NCBI GenBank assembly: GCA_947643405.1
Contig: CANRVY010000012.1
Coordinates: forward strand, 1-44,776
Reading direction: 5' to 3'
DNA: 44,776 bases
DNA from: an uncultured Mycoplasmatota bacterium
GTDB lineage: Bacteria > Bacillota_I > Bacilli_A > RF39 > UBA660
In this document: one piece after another, positions 1-8,056 of the stretch
How positions within the stretch are numbered: the first letter of the stretch is position 1
Layout of the letters: each line of letters begins with the position of its first letter
Notes under the pieces: model-generated
What the model saw: the letters and a program-made list of their open reading frames with translations, nothing else
The model's database searches: none
Told to the model about the DNA's origin: nothing
Position numbers and translations under genes: made by a program

Positions 1-128
1 CCATCACGATTGGTACTGTGATCAACACTATTACTCCTATTATTATTAGGACAGCTAGTAGTTCTATTAAGGTAAAGGCCTTATTTTCTAAGCCCCCCCC
101 CCTGGTTGCAATGTGTTACTTTATCCAT
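1..128 (-). pseudogene. type IV prepilin N-terminus, out of frame at a 10-G tract (phase-off or frameshifted; cut by window edge)
   Basis: Minus-strand bases 79 to 2 encode AFTLIELLAV followed by a hydrophobic IIIGVIVLITVPIV stretch. This is the class III signal and N-terminal helix of a type IV prepilin or pseudopilin, with the conserved Glu at mature position 5. The only good start is ATG at 128, nine bases after an AGAGAGG ribosome site (138-144). From it the frame reads MDKVTHCNQ into ten Gs (minus strand; Cs at 93-102) and then stops at TAA (81-83). The pilin frame itself meets a TAA at 116-118 with no start after it. Nine or twelve Gs would fuse both halves into MDKVTHCNQGGGLENKAF..., a normal leader. 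Position -1 is Ala instead of the usual Gly. The window ends inside the gene. Either this is a slipped-strand switch caught OFF, or it is a one-base assembly error. Confidence 0.75.
93..102. repeat. 10-bp homopolymer C (G on the coding strand) inside the prepilin leader
   Basis: Ten consecutive C bases stand in very AT-rich DNA, exactly between the start codon and the prepilin signal. Homopolymer G/C tracts of this length at the 5' end of surface genes are the usual substrate of slipped-strand phase variation. The length of 10 puts the gene out of frame. Nine or twelve restores the ATG frame. Eight or eleven would place a weak TTG (109-111) in frame. Confidence 0.85.
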
Positions 129-154
129 TTTCCATTACCTCTCTATTCTTCTTC

Positions 155-204
155 ATTCTATCAAACTATTTTTTTCTGTTTTTATTTTGTAACTATTTTG
201 CTAC
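155..204 (-). promoter_or_regulatory. pilin-type promoter P1: tandem 11-bp repeats plus extended -10
   Basis: On the minus strand, GTAGCAAAATA (194-204) is followed directly by GTTACAAAATA (183-193), matching at 9 of 11 positions. Exactly 22 bases later comes TAGAAT (155-160) preceded by TGA, an extended -10. No TTGACA-like -35 is present; the repeats occupy that place, which suggests an activator bound as a tandem dimer, one helical turn apart. The arrangement and most of the leader down to the ribosome site recur at 14094-14143 upstream of the large prepilin gene. Confidence 0.65.
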
Positions 205-308
205 AAATATTCACTTATAAAAAAAGTTTTTAACAAAGTAAATGATACAACAATAAAAATACAAGAATCTTAAATGACAAGTTTTTTTAATTTGAAATAT
301 ATATGCAA

Positions 309-345
309 AGAAAATAAAAAAGAATATAAACAAACTATATTCTTA
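309..345 (-). terminator. rho-independent terminator after the NAGPA-like gene
   Basis: Arms AGAATATA (336-343 on the minus strand) and TATATTCT (321-328) flank a 7-base loop and are followed by TTTTTATTTT (311-320). It lies just beyond the stop codon at 351 and separates this operon from the pilin promoter. Confidence 0.75.
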
Positions 346-350
346 AATAA

Positions 351-1553
351 CTATTTAACAATCCATGCATTTGGAATTGGTCGTTCTCCTTTTGGACTAA
401 CTGCACATGGTTTACTAACAAGTTTTCCTTCTATATTTAAACTACTAGAAGCTCCACCATCTAAATTGGCTGCATTATAAGCTTTATACCTTAAAAATAT
501 CTTTGTAATTTCTCCAATATTTGTACCCATACTATAGCCAGGTTGTCTTCCATCAATTACCAAGAATAAAACGATTCCGTCTTTTCTTTGAGCAATTGCA
601 GTACGTGAAGAAATTCCCCAGCCCCCATTACCTTTAATTTCTGCTGGTTTTCCATTGACAATCAAAAATGGACCAAATTCTACAGCATCTACCATTCCCT
701 CTTTAATAGCTTCATTTGCTGTTGCATTCATAAGCATCAATACATGCTCCTGATTAAACCCAATCAATTTCGCTGGTGCATAAGGATTTCCTTCTATTAC
801 TTTTCTATCTTTAATAAAGATACCTGAAGCTCTTGCACCATTTCCTACTTCATTTGTATCATCAAAACCACTTGCATTAATTCCAACTTTTGCTTTATGT
901 TGCTTTGCTATTTCTGCTAAATATTGACCCCAATTTCCATAATATCTAGAAGCGACAAGAGAAATTCTAGATGGATCATAAACTGCAACTAAATACCCTT
1001 TATATCCGTCTCCTTCTAAAGGAATCATTTTATAGAGATCTTCTGGATTTCTTTTTAATATTTGTTCTTCATAAATTGAATCATATTCCGTCATTCCATT
1101 TGAACTTCCAATTTGAATATCATCTACATTTGTATTTTCTTTGATATCTACAACATAATTAGAATTGATTACTTTTTCTATTATTTTTTCATTATAAATT
1201 GTACGAGCCAAATATTTATGACTTTTTGTTGTCATTGCTGTAGTAATTAATAAATCTCTAAAATAGGAAACAGGTCCATAAGCAAGAAATAGACAAAGGA
1301 AGGCGCCAAGATCAAGCAAAACACAAATAACGACGCCAATTAATAACCCTTTTTTCTTTTTTGTCTTCTTTGGTTTCTCTTTTAAAAGCTCAGTTGAAGC
1401 ATTTTCTAACTTTTTTTGATTTACGTTCTTTTTTATTCCTTTACTTTTTCTGTCTTCTACTTTATTTTTTGATTTTGAAATTGCCTTTTTCTGCTCTAAT
1501 GAAGTCTTATCAATTTTATTTTTTGATACTTTTTGCTTTACTGCTTGTTTCAT
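351..1553 (-). CDS. membrane-anchored phosphodiester glycosidase family protein (NAGPA/DUF2233-like)
   Basis: 400 residues. Residues 1-68 are a very Lys-rich cytoplasmic tail, 69-92 form one membrane segment, and the rest is outside the cell. The extracellular part has the features of the phosphodiester glycosidase/NAGPA fold: GINASGF near residue 218, SSRTAIAQ, VIDGRQPGYSMG, and NLDGGASSSL at 363-372, the block usually taken as part of the active site. Members cleave or bind sugar-phosphate diesters in exopolysaccharide or wall glycans; the substrate here is unknown. The start ATG directly follows the TAA of the upstream gene (TAAATG), with GGAG five bases before it, so the two are translationally coupled. 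That implies the glycosidase and the two-module protein are made in fixed ratio at the cell surface. Confidence 0.8.
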   Translation of the reverse strand: MKQAVKQKVSKNKIDKTSLEQKKAISKSKNKVEDRKSKGIKKNVNQKKLENASTELLKEKPKKTKKKKGLLIGVVICVLLDLGAFLCLFLAYGPVSYFRDLLITTAMTTKSHKYLARTIYNEKIIEKVINSNYVVDIKENTNVDDIQIGSSNGMTEYDSIYEEQILKRNPEDLYKMIPLEGDGYKGYLVAVYDPSRISLVASRYYGNWGQYLAEIAKQHKAKVGINASGFDDTNEVGNGARASGIFIKDRKVIEGNPYAPAKLIGFNQEHVLMLMNATANEAIKEGMVDAVEFGPFLIVNGKPAEIKGNGGWGISSRTAIAQRKDGIVLFLVIDGRQPGYSMGTNIGEITKIFLRYKAYNAANLDGGASSSLNIEGKLVSKPCAVSPKGERPIPNAWIVK

Positions 1554-2888
1554 TTAAACTCCGATTTCTAAAGGATCTACTTCTGTTCCACTTCCACCAG
1601 AAATACTTAAATTTATTTTTAAAACTACAGCAGGTCTAACTTTTAAATTCGCAGTCACCGCATTTGCAAATAATCTACCATCTTTTAACACTGTAAATAC
1701 TGTTCCATCGTCTTCATTGGCAGGATTCATTAAAGCATAATCAGAAAAATCATTAATAAATAAATCTGATACTTGAAGTAGTCCTACTTCTGTTGTCACA
1801 ATATCAGCTGATTTACCATGATAATGAAACTTTTCAATACTATTGTAATAATAATTTCTCCAGGGATATTCTACTAAATACTCTTTGTTTTCTAAAGAAT
1901 CATAATAAGTTGAATTTAGATAATAACCAATATTATCGGTCGATTTAATACTATACAAATTTGAATCTTTTGAAAAAGATTTATTAATTTCTTCTTCTCC
2001 AACTTTTAAATATCCATTGAGGGCAATTTTAACTCCCAAGTCATTAATTTCTACGATTCTCCAAATTTGATTACTATAAGTAATATAACTTCCTATAAAT
2101 TGATCTTTTAAAGCTGAACTTTTCACAACACTAATTTGATATGGACTATCTTTTGTTCCTGATCCTGCAATAATCTTTGTATCACCTTTTATTGCAATCA
2201 CAGGTCTAATTCCATAACTATGATAACTTTCCCCTGATACAGATTCATTACTTACCAAACCATTCTGATTAATAAACCAAGTTTTATAATCCTCATTAGG
2301 ACTAACCGTCCAGAATGTTTTTCCATTATTTAAATAACCTTTACTTCCTGATGCTTTTAAATAATCATAGACACTAATCATTGATATTTTTTTGGTTTCC
2401 TTTTTTGTACACTTTACATTGTTCGCTTCTAAAACTTCATCGGCACAGTAATTATGATCTACTAAAAATTCTGGATTTGATAATTGATTATAAAATATAT
2501 TATTTAACCATTCTTCTCCATAAGTTCCTTTAAAAGAATCTGACTCATATCCTAAAACCATAGAAGTTAAAGCATCTTCACTAATCAAAATGATATTATT
2601 GTTTTCATCAACTTTAACAATTCTCCATAGTATTCCAGAATAAGATAGATAATTATCTTCTACTGCACCTTTATAGAAATACTCTTTATTATCTTTATAT
2701 AACCCATTTCCAGATGAGACAACATGATTTAAATCAGTTATTGTTGTCCATAACAATCTTTCTTTTTCTGTCTTCGGATTCTCTAAACGATAATAATGTA
2801 CTAAACGATACCCATAAATTCCACATAGCGTTGCAATAAACAAGATACTTACAACAATAAATATTTTGGCTATTAATCTTTTATTCAT
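1554..2888 (-). CDS. membrane-anchored protein with two copies of the pilin-associated extracellular module
   Basis: 444 residues. One N-terminal membrane segment (about 7-27) leads to two tandem modules, roughly residues 50-255 and 260-444. Each opens with an L(Y/K)...Y..Y...WRIV(K/E)(V/I) strand and closes with (I/V)RP(A/V)(I/V) followed by GSGTxxxP near its end. The same closing signature ends the large prepilin (12654-14069) and a relic at 24.1 kb. The module resembles DUF6273-type domains found in gut Bacillota; this assignment is from memory, and function is unknown. There is no sortase motif or C-terminal anchor, so the N-terminal helix is the anchor. Ribosome site GAGGTAGG precedes the ATG. 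The gene is 49 bases downstream of gpmI and coupled to the next gene. Confidence 0.7.
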   Translation of the reverse strand: MNKRLIAKIFIVVSILFIATLCGIYGYRLVHYYRLENPKTEKERLLWTTITDLNHVVSSGNGLYKDNKEYFYKGAVEDNYLSYSGILWRIVKVDENNNIILISEDALTSMVLGYESDSFKGTYGEEWLNNIFYNQLSNPEFLVDHNYCADEVLEANNVKCTKKETKKISMISVYDYLKASGSKGYLNNGKTFWTVSPNEDYKTWFINQNGLVSNESVSGESYHSYGIRPVIAIKGDTKIIAGSGTKDSPYQISVVKSSALKDQFIGSYITYSNQIWRIVEINDLGVKIALNGYLKVGEEEINKSFSKDSNLYSIKSTDNIGYYLNSTYYDSLENKEYLVEYPWRNYYYNSIEKFHYHGKSADIVTTEVGLLQVSDLFINDFSDYALMNPANEDDGTVFTVLKDGRLFANAVTANLKVRPAVVLKINLSISGGSGTEVDPLEIGV

Positions 2889-2937
2889 AACCTACCTCAA
2901 TTCTTTTATATTTTCAATTTTACTATATGATTGAAAG

Positions 2938-4443
2938 TTATTTTTTTATCAAGCTTTTCCCAGACATTTCCTTAGGTATTTCGACATTCAATAATTCTAA
3001 TAAAGTTGGCGCAATATCCCCTAATTTTCCATTTTGCAAACTTAAATTATCTCTTGTGACAATAAAAGGCACCAATGCAGTAGAATGACTTGTTACAATT
3101 CTATTTTCTTCATCTAACATTGTATCACAATTTCCATGATCTGCTGTTACAACTAATGTTCCATTTAATTTTTTTAGCACTTTTTCCAATCTTTCTAAGC
3201 AACGATCCAAAGTATTAATTGCTTTTACTGTGGCATCAAAATCTCCTGTATGGCCTACCATGTCACCATTTGCATAATTCAAAATAACAACATCATAATC
3301 ATTCTTCTCTAACTCTAAAATCAATCTGTCAGTTATTTCTACTGCACTCATTTCTGGTTTCAAATCATAAGTTGCAACTTTAGGAGAAGGAATTAATATT
3401 CTTGTACAGCCTTTTAAATTCTTTTCTACTCCTCCATCAAAGAAATAAGTAACATGAGCATATTTTTCTGTTTCTGCAATTCTAAGTTGTTTCATTCCTA
3501 TATCACTAATATATTCTCCAAACGTATTTTCTAATTTTTCTAACTCAAAAGCATGAGTTCCAATTACTTCTTCACTAACTGGCATCATAGTAGCCAACTT
3601 CAAATTAGAAATCAAATTTCTTTTAAATCCCTCAAAATCTGGATTGGTTAATGCACTAAATAATTCTCTCAGACGATCAGGACGATAATTAAATATAATA
3701 CATCCATCATTTTCTTTTACCATTCCAGATTCATCAATAACAGATGGAATAATAAATTCATCATAAATCTCTTTCTGATAATTTGCCTCTATTGCTTTTA
3801 ATGCAGTTTCATGATGCTCTCCAATTCCATTTACAATTACCTGATACGCTTTTTCTACTCGATCCCATCTATTATCACGATCCATTGCATAATACCTTCC
3901 AGATATAGTAGCAATTGTTCCAATTCCCAGTTCTTTTAGCTTTTGCTCTAATCTTTCTATATAAATAGAAGCTACATTCGGCAATGTATCTCTACCATCT
4001 GTAAAAATATGAAGATATAACTTTTCAATCTGTTCTTTTTTTATCATATCTAAAAGTCCCATTAAATGATCAATATGAGAATGAATGCCTCCATCACTTA
4101 AAAGCCCAAATAGATGAAGTGCTGAATGATTTTCTTTTACATGATTCATAACATCTAATAAAGTAGCATTTTGATAAATTGTTTTTTCTTCAATATGTTT
4201 ATTAATTAATTCCAAAGGTTGATAAACTATTCTCCCAGCCCCAATATTCATATGCCCTACTTCACTATTTCCCATTTGTCCTTCTGGTAGCCCCACAAGT
4301 TTTCCACTTGCCTCTAATAAAGAATGTGGATAATAATTCCACAGAGCATCAAAAGTAGGAGTATTTGCTTTTAAAAAAGCATTTCCATGAACTTCTTTTC
4401 TCATACCAACACCATCTAATATACAAAGTACTAAAGGTTTCAT
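2938..4443 (-). CDS. gpmI: 2,3-bisphosphoglycerate-independent phosphoglycerate mutase
   Basis: Interconverts 3- and 2-phosphoglycerate in glycolysis using two Mn ions. N-terminal LCILDGVG gives the first metal Asp. GNSEVGH carries the phosphorylated Ser (residue 60). FTDGRDT, GRYYAMDRDNRWDR and, near the end, VVTADHGNCD and TSHSTALVPF supply the remaining metal and substrate residues. Length (501) is normal. I chose the ATG at 4443, preceded by AAGGA at 11 bases. A GTG at 4452 is in frame but crowds the ribosome site. It stands apart from tpiA and pgk in this window, unlike the compact gap-pgk-tpi-gpm-eno operon of Bacillus. Confidence 0.97.
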   Translation of the reverse strand: MKPLVLCILDGVGMRKEVHGNAFLKANTPTFDALWNYYPHSLLEASGKLVGLPEGQMGNSEVGHMNIGAGRIVYQPLELINKHIEEKTIYQNATLLDVMNHVKENHSALHLFGLLSDGGIHSHIDHLMGLLDMIKKEQIEKLYLHIFTDGRDTLPNVASIYIERLEQKLKELGIGTIATISGRYYAMDRDNRWDRVEKAYQVIVNGIGEHHETALKAIEANYQKEIYDEFIIPSVIDESGMVKENDGCIIFNYRPDRLRELFSALTNPDFEGFKRNLISNLKLATMMPVSEEVIGTHAFELEKLENTFGEYISDIGMKQLRIAETEKYAHVTYFFDGGVEKNLKGCTRILIPSPKVATYDLKPEMSAVEITDRLILELEKNDYDVVILNYANGDMVGHTGDFDATVKAINTLDRCLERLEKVLKKLNGTLVVTADHGNCDTMLDEENRIVTSHSTALVPFIVTRDNLSLQNGKLGDIAPTLLELLNVEIPKEMSGKSLIKK

Positions 4444-4463
4444 AATAACCACATTCCTTTCCT

Positions 4464-4846
4464 CTATAAATTTGATATCTTCTTTTCTATTTTAACATAT
4501 ATCAAGAAAAAAATTAAGTCAAAATATGAAAAGAACAATTCTTTTAAAATTATTCTGATACATTTTAATATTATTGTTCGTATATTAATAAAGTCATCTA
4601 TTGTAATAATTTCACCATATTCAGAAAGCATATCTTTATAATTTTTGATTTTTTCATTTTTTAGTGTATCATCTATAACAAATATTAATTCTTTATTTTC
4701 TTTCCAAATTTGGAACAATCTTTAAAATTGCATATTTCATTTCTACTTTTCCTAGCACTCTATTACTTCCTTACAGAAAGCTCCTACTATTTCATTACAA
4801 CATGTCTTATACCCTTATTTCCAATAGAAAAAAGAATATATTTCAA
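4464..4846 (-). pseudogene. decayed small gene, several frameshifts, family not recognised
   Basis: A plausible start (TTG at 4844-4846 with AGAGG seven bases before it) reads MKYILFSIGNKGIRHVVMK and stops. The coding look continues in other frames: TCCNEIVGAFCKEVIEC, then VLGKVEMKYAILKIVPN, then FQIWKENKELIFVIDDTLKN onward. The last frame runs to 4464 as an open frame of 84 codons, but only its first 50 or so look protein-like; after that it enters AT-rich, low-complexity sequence. TATAAT copies at 4881-4886 and 4894-4899 look like a former promoter. I read this as one gene broken by indels. Confidence 0.45.
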
Positions 4847-4916
4847 AGTTTAACCTCTAATTTACAAAATTATAAGCTTCATTATAATTATCTATTATAC
4901 AGGACCACTTAATTTT

Positions 4917-4943
4917 TTAGAAAAACAGACGAAATTGTCTGTT
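4917..4943 (-). terminator. terminator overlapping the stop of the bitopic membrane protein gene
   Basis: AACAGAC and GTCTGTT arms (4924-4930 and 4937-4943) with a 6-base loop are followed on the minus strand by TTTCT. It starts at the stop codon of the gene ending at 4942. Confidence 0.65.
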
Positions 4944-6387
4944 ACAAGTTAAATACATTTCCAAAGTTTTCAAAATAAGATTGAATCTTTTGCTTTTCTT
5001 CTTCTGTCAAATCAGTAACAAGTTTGCTATCTTTTATTTCATCAAATATAGCTCCTTTTGTAGTCTCCAAATCCAAGTTGATATTCATAATATCTAGCGA
5101 AAATCCTCCTGCTTTTACTTGAAAGCTTAATTGAATATTCTCTTTTAGAGAATCACTTTTTTCTTCTTTCAAAGTATGAGTTGAAACAATTTCTAATGTA
5201 GTTCCTTCAACCTCAATGTTGAGATTATAAGTTGATGCTTTCCCTTCATTTGTACCTGTCAAAATCATCTCTAAATCATTTTCCGTAAATTGAAGTTTCA
5301 TTTTAAAACCACTTTTTTCTTCTCGCATAATAATTCTAAATATAATTTCTCCAGATTCTCCAAACTCAATTACAGAATCTTCTCCTTTGGTAAGTCTTAT
5401 AAAATCGTTTTCATTTATTTCTAAAGAAGTCCTTACGATTCTAGGAATTCCTTTTGCTACATTGACAGAATAACACATCTGATAAGATTCATCTGATTTT
5501 GTCACTTCATAATTTGCAAACTCAGGATATAAATTTACAAGGAAATCATAAACCCTTTTATCTGCTTTTAAATCTTTTATAATTTTTGTAGAAAGTTCAT
5601 AGTCTGTTTTTTCATCAATTATAAAACTAATTTTAGTAGTACGAATCATCTTTCCATCTACTTCAATCTTTTCAGAACCTGTTTTTATATATGAAGATTT
5701 AATATTTTTTTTTAAACTCTTTTTTAATACAGCCAATGTATATTCTAAATCTCTAAAAAACATTTCAGTATCGATTCTTGATGTAACAACTTCTCCATTT
5801 TCTTCTAACTGTAAATAAGTATCAAATATTTCTTTTAATAAAACATATTGTTTTTCATTGTCAGTCATATAACCAATATCAAAAAACTTTTCATTTTCTA
5901 ATATTCCAATCATATCTACCAAAGACTTATGATTTTTTTTGTCAATGCGAGTTTCTAATTGAAAAGATAATGAATTCAAATTTTTTAGAAAATTTGAAGT
6001 TTCTGTATCTTGTCCTCCTAAGCTAGAAAGCAAAAAATCTCCCATTTTCATGGCTGCTGTTCCTTTTGTTGTCTTCTCATCCCACATATATTGTTTAGAA
6101 TAAGGCGATACCTTTCCTACCATGCCAAAACTATCAGCCCATGTATCCAATGACTTTATCAAAGCATATTTTGGATACAATTTAAAAAAAACAAAAACAA
6201 GTACCAAAAAGAAAATAGTAATAATAGCAATTGCTATAGGAATCCTATTCTTTTTCTTCCTTGCTTTTTCTAATCTCGTAATACTCTTGTTATCAAATGT
6301 CTCTACTTGTTCCAAAGGTTCTTCACGTACCATTTGATATGCAGCTTGTTCTACCTCATTTTGACATTCTGAATGCAATTCTTCCAT
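4942..6387 (-). CDS. bitopic membrane protein with a large extracytoplasmic domain, unknown function
   Basis: 481 residues from the ATG at 6387 (AAGGA ten bases before; the in-frame GTG at 6396 sits inside the ribosome site). About 45 cytoplasmic residues rich in Glu, then Lys/Arg, precede a single membrane helix (about 49-69, ending VFVFFKLYPKY). The remaining 400 residues are outside and predicted mostly beta-rich, with long alternating hydrophobic strands and repeated E(E/K)K turns. I do not recognise a catalytic motif. The architecture resembles sheath-like lipoproteins of unknown function in Bacillota. It follows spo0A by 57 bases on the same strand, so it may share the spo0A transcript, ending at the terminator at its stop codon. 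That is positional inference only. Confidence 0.6.
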   Translation of the reverse strand: MEELHSECQNEVEQAAYQMVREEPLEQVETFDNKSITRLEKARKKKNRIPIAIAIITIFFLVLVFVFFKLYPKYALIKSLDTWADSFGMVGKVSPYSKQYMWDEKTTKGTAAMKMGDFLLSSLGGQDTETSNFLKNLNSLSFQLETRIDKKNHKSLVDMIGILENEKFFDIGYMTDNEKQYVLLKEIFDTYLQLEENGEVVTSRIDTEMFFRDLEYTLAVLKKSLKKNIKSSYIKTGSEKIEVDGKMIRTTKISFIIDEKTDYELSTKIIKDLKADKRVYDFLVNLYPEFANYEVTKSDESYQMCYSVNVAKGIPRIVRTSLEINENDFIRLTKGEDSVIEFGESGEIIFRIIMREEKSGFKMKLQFTENDLEMILTGTNEGKASTYNLNIEVEGTTLEIVSTHTLKEEKSDSLKENIQLSFQVKAGGFSLDIMNINLDLETTKGAIFDEIKDSKLVTDLTEEEKQKIQSYFENFGNVFNL

Positions 6388-6444
6388 ATTATACACTTCC
6401 TTCTACTTTAGATTATACCAAAGTAGTAAGAATATGTATAGAAT

Positions 6445-7212
6445 TTAACACCCAACTTTATGAAAATCTAAACGTAGCTTATCTGCAATTGTAACAATAA
6501 ATTCTGAATTTGTTGGTTTTGCTTTATCAATATCCACACTATGACCAAAGATTTCTTCCATTAAAGACCAATTTCCTCTATTCCAACTAACTTCTATTGC
6601 ATGACGAATTGCTCTTTCTACTCTTGACACAGTTGTATCAAATTTATCCGCTAATTCAGGATAAAGTTCCTTTGTAATCCCACCAATCGTTTCTGGTCGT
6701 TCAAAAATAATTCCAATTCCTTCTCTTATATATTGATATCCTTTAATATGGGATGGAATTCCTAATTCATGTAACATTTTTGTAATTGATATTTGTAAAT
6801 TGTTATAATAGAAATCAATGTTTTTTGATTCTTCCTTTTTTCTATTAGATTCTAAAATTCTTTTTTCTAAATCAGGCAATTCAAATGGTTTTAATATAAA
6901 ATAACTAACCCCATATTCTGATACTTCACGAATAACTTCACTAGCATTATAACTAGTTGCTACAATCACTTTTTTAAAAATTCCTCTTTTTTTCATTTCC
7001 TCTAATACATAAATTCCATCTTTTTTTGGCATAATTAAATCTAGTATAATTAAATCATAATGATCTTTCTCTTTATCAATTAGTTCAATTCCTTGTTCTC
7101 CATCATAAGCTTCATAATTAATACTGATCGTTTCATGATTCTTAAAATATTCTTTTACCATTTCTACTAAATTTAAATTATCATCTACCATTAAAACTTT
7201 TATTTTGTCCAT
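6445..7212 (-). CDS. spo0A: sporulation master response regulator Spo0A
   Basis: 255 residues. The receiver domain occupies 1-120: acidic pair VDDN, phosphoacceptor Asp 58 in LIILDLIMPK, conserved switch Thr in VATSYNA and Lys in ILKPFE. The C-terminal effector domain has the Spo0A-specific recognition helix: TTVSRVERAIRHAIEVSWNRGN, then FGHSVDIDKAKPTNSEFI, which binds the 0A box TGTCGAA. Phosphorylated Spo0A switches stationary-phase and sporulation genes, so the organism belongs to a spore-forming lineage. There are two adjacent ATGs; the second (7212) has the better spacing to GGGAG. Upstream lie a promoter (TTGTAG-18-TATAAT) and a perfect 0A box at 7303-7309. The Bacillus neighbour spoIVB is absent; tpiA is upstream. 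Confidence 0.96.
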   Translation of the reverse strand: MDKIKVLMVDDNLNLVEMVKEYFKNHETISINYEAYDGEQGIELIDKEKDHYDLIILDLIMPKKDGIYVLEEMKKRGIFKKVIVATSYNASEVIREVSEYGVSYFILKPFELPDLEKRILESNRKKEESKNIDFYYNNLQISITKMLHELGIPSHIKGYQYIREGIGIIFERPETIGGITKELYPELADKFDTTVSRVERAIRHAIEVSWNRGNWSLMEEIFGHSVDIDKAKPTNSEFIVTIADKLRLDFHKVGC

Positions 7213-7252
7213 CATTAATCTCCCTCTCTAGTACTACCTTTATTGCATTTTT

Positions 7253-7309
7253 ATTATACATCTTACGTCCATTTTACTACAAGAGCGAAAAAGTTCTAGT
7301 TTTGTCGAA
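7253..7309 (-). promoter_or_regulatory. spo0A promoter with 0A box
   Basis: On the minus strand, TTGTAG (7277-7282), 18 bases and TATAAT (7253-7258) make a good vegetative promoter. A perfect 0A box TGTCGAA lies on the plus strand at 7303-7309, about 20 bases upstream of the -35, the place for autoregulation by phosphorylated Spo0A. The box immediately follows the end of tpiA. Function is inferred from the known consensus. Confidence 0.6.
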
Positions 7310-7321
7310 AAGAAGAAAAAG

Positions 7322-8056
7322 TTACTTTCTAAGAGCAACTTCTATAATTTTCAAAAACTTCTTAGCATCTGTTGATGCTCCACCAACTAAAAATCCTGAT
7401 ACATTTGGAATTGTATTTAAATCATTAATATTTTGTTCATTAACACTTCCGCCATACATCACTGGAATATCTTCATAATGAAAGTATTCTGATACAATTC
7501 CTTTAATATAAGAAATAGTATCTGTAATATCTTTATTCGTTGGAGTCACATTTGTTCCTATTGCCCAAACAGGTTCATAAGCAATTACGATATGATCAAA
7601 GTCCACTTCTTCTAAATTACGTAACGCATTTAAAATCTGACGTTTCAAAACTCTAGCTGTTTTAAGCAAATTTTTTTCTTCTGCAGTTTCTCCAATACAT
7701 AAAATAACTTCCAACCCATATTTTAATGTAACTACCACTTTTTTATTAATATCCTGATCTGATTCTCTAAAATATCCCCTGCGTTCACTATGCCCTAATA
7801 TTGCATATTTCACTCCTAATGATGCTGCTTGAGCAGCAGAAACTTCTCCTGTATAAGCTCCACTATCTCTAAAAAATATGTTTTGTATTCCTACTCGATA
7901 AGACTGTTTTAAAAAGTATGGAATATAAACATTACTAGGACAAATAACAACTTGTTCTCCTAAATCATTAGAATTAATTTTTTTTAAATATTCACTAATA
8001 TCTCCTGCAAGTAAGTTCATCTTCATGTTTCCAACAACAATTTTTTTACTTTCCAT
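7322..8056 (-). CDS. tpiA: triose-phosphate isomerase
   Basis: Interconverts dihydroxyacetone phosphate and glyceraldehyde 3-phosphate. 244 residues, typical length. Asn 10 and Lys 12 in GNMKMN, His 89 in ILGHSERR, Glu 161 in AYEPVWAIGT and the phosphate loop YGGSVNEQN are all present, so it should be active. The start overlaps the last 11 bases of the upstream glycosyltransferase gene, so the two are co-translated, an unusual partnership for a glycolytic enzyme. spo0A follows after 109 bases. Confidence 0.97.
   Translation of the reverse strand: MESKKIVVGNMKMNLLAGDISEYLKKINSNDLGEQVVICPSNVYIPYFLKQSYRVGIQNIFFRDSGAYTGEVSAAQAASLGVKYAILGHSERRGYFRESDQDINKKVVVTLKYGLEVILCIGETAEEKNLLKTARVLKRQILNALRNLEEVDFDHIVIAYEPVWAIGTNVTPTNKDITDTISYIKGIVSEYFHYEDIPVMYGGSVNEQNINDLNTIPNVSGFLVGGASTDAKKFLKIIEVALRK

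Noticed and set aside
18-480. Plus-strand open frames at the left end (71 and 68 codons)
   Set aside because: They lie opposite the prepilin, its promoter and the end of the glycosidase gene, have no good ribosome site and a low-complexity composition. They are shadows.
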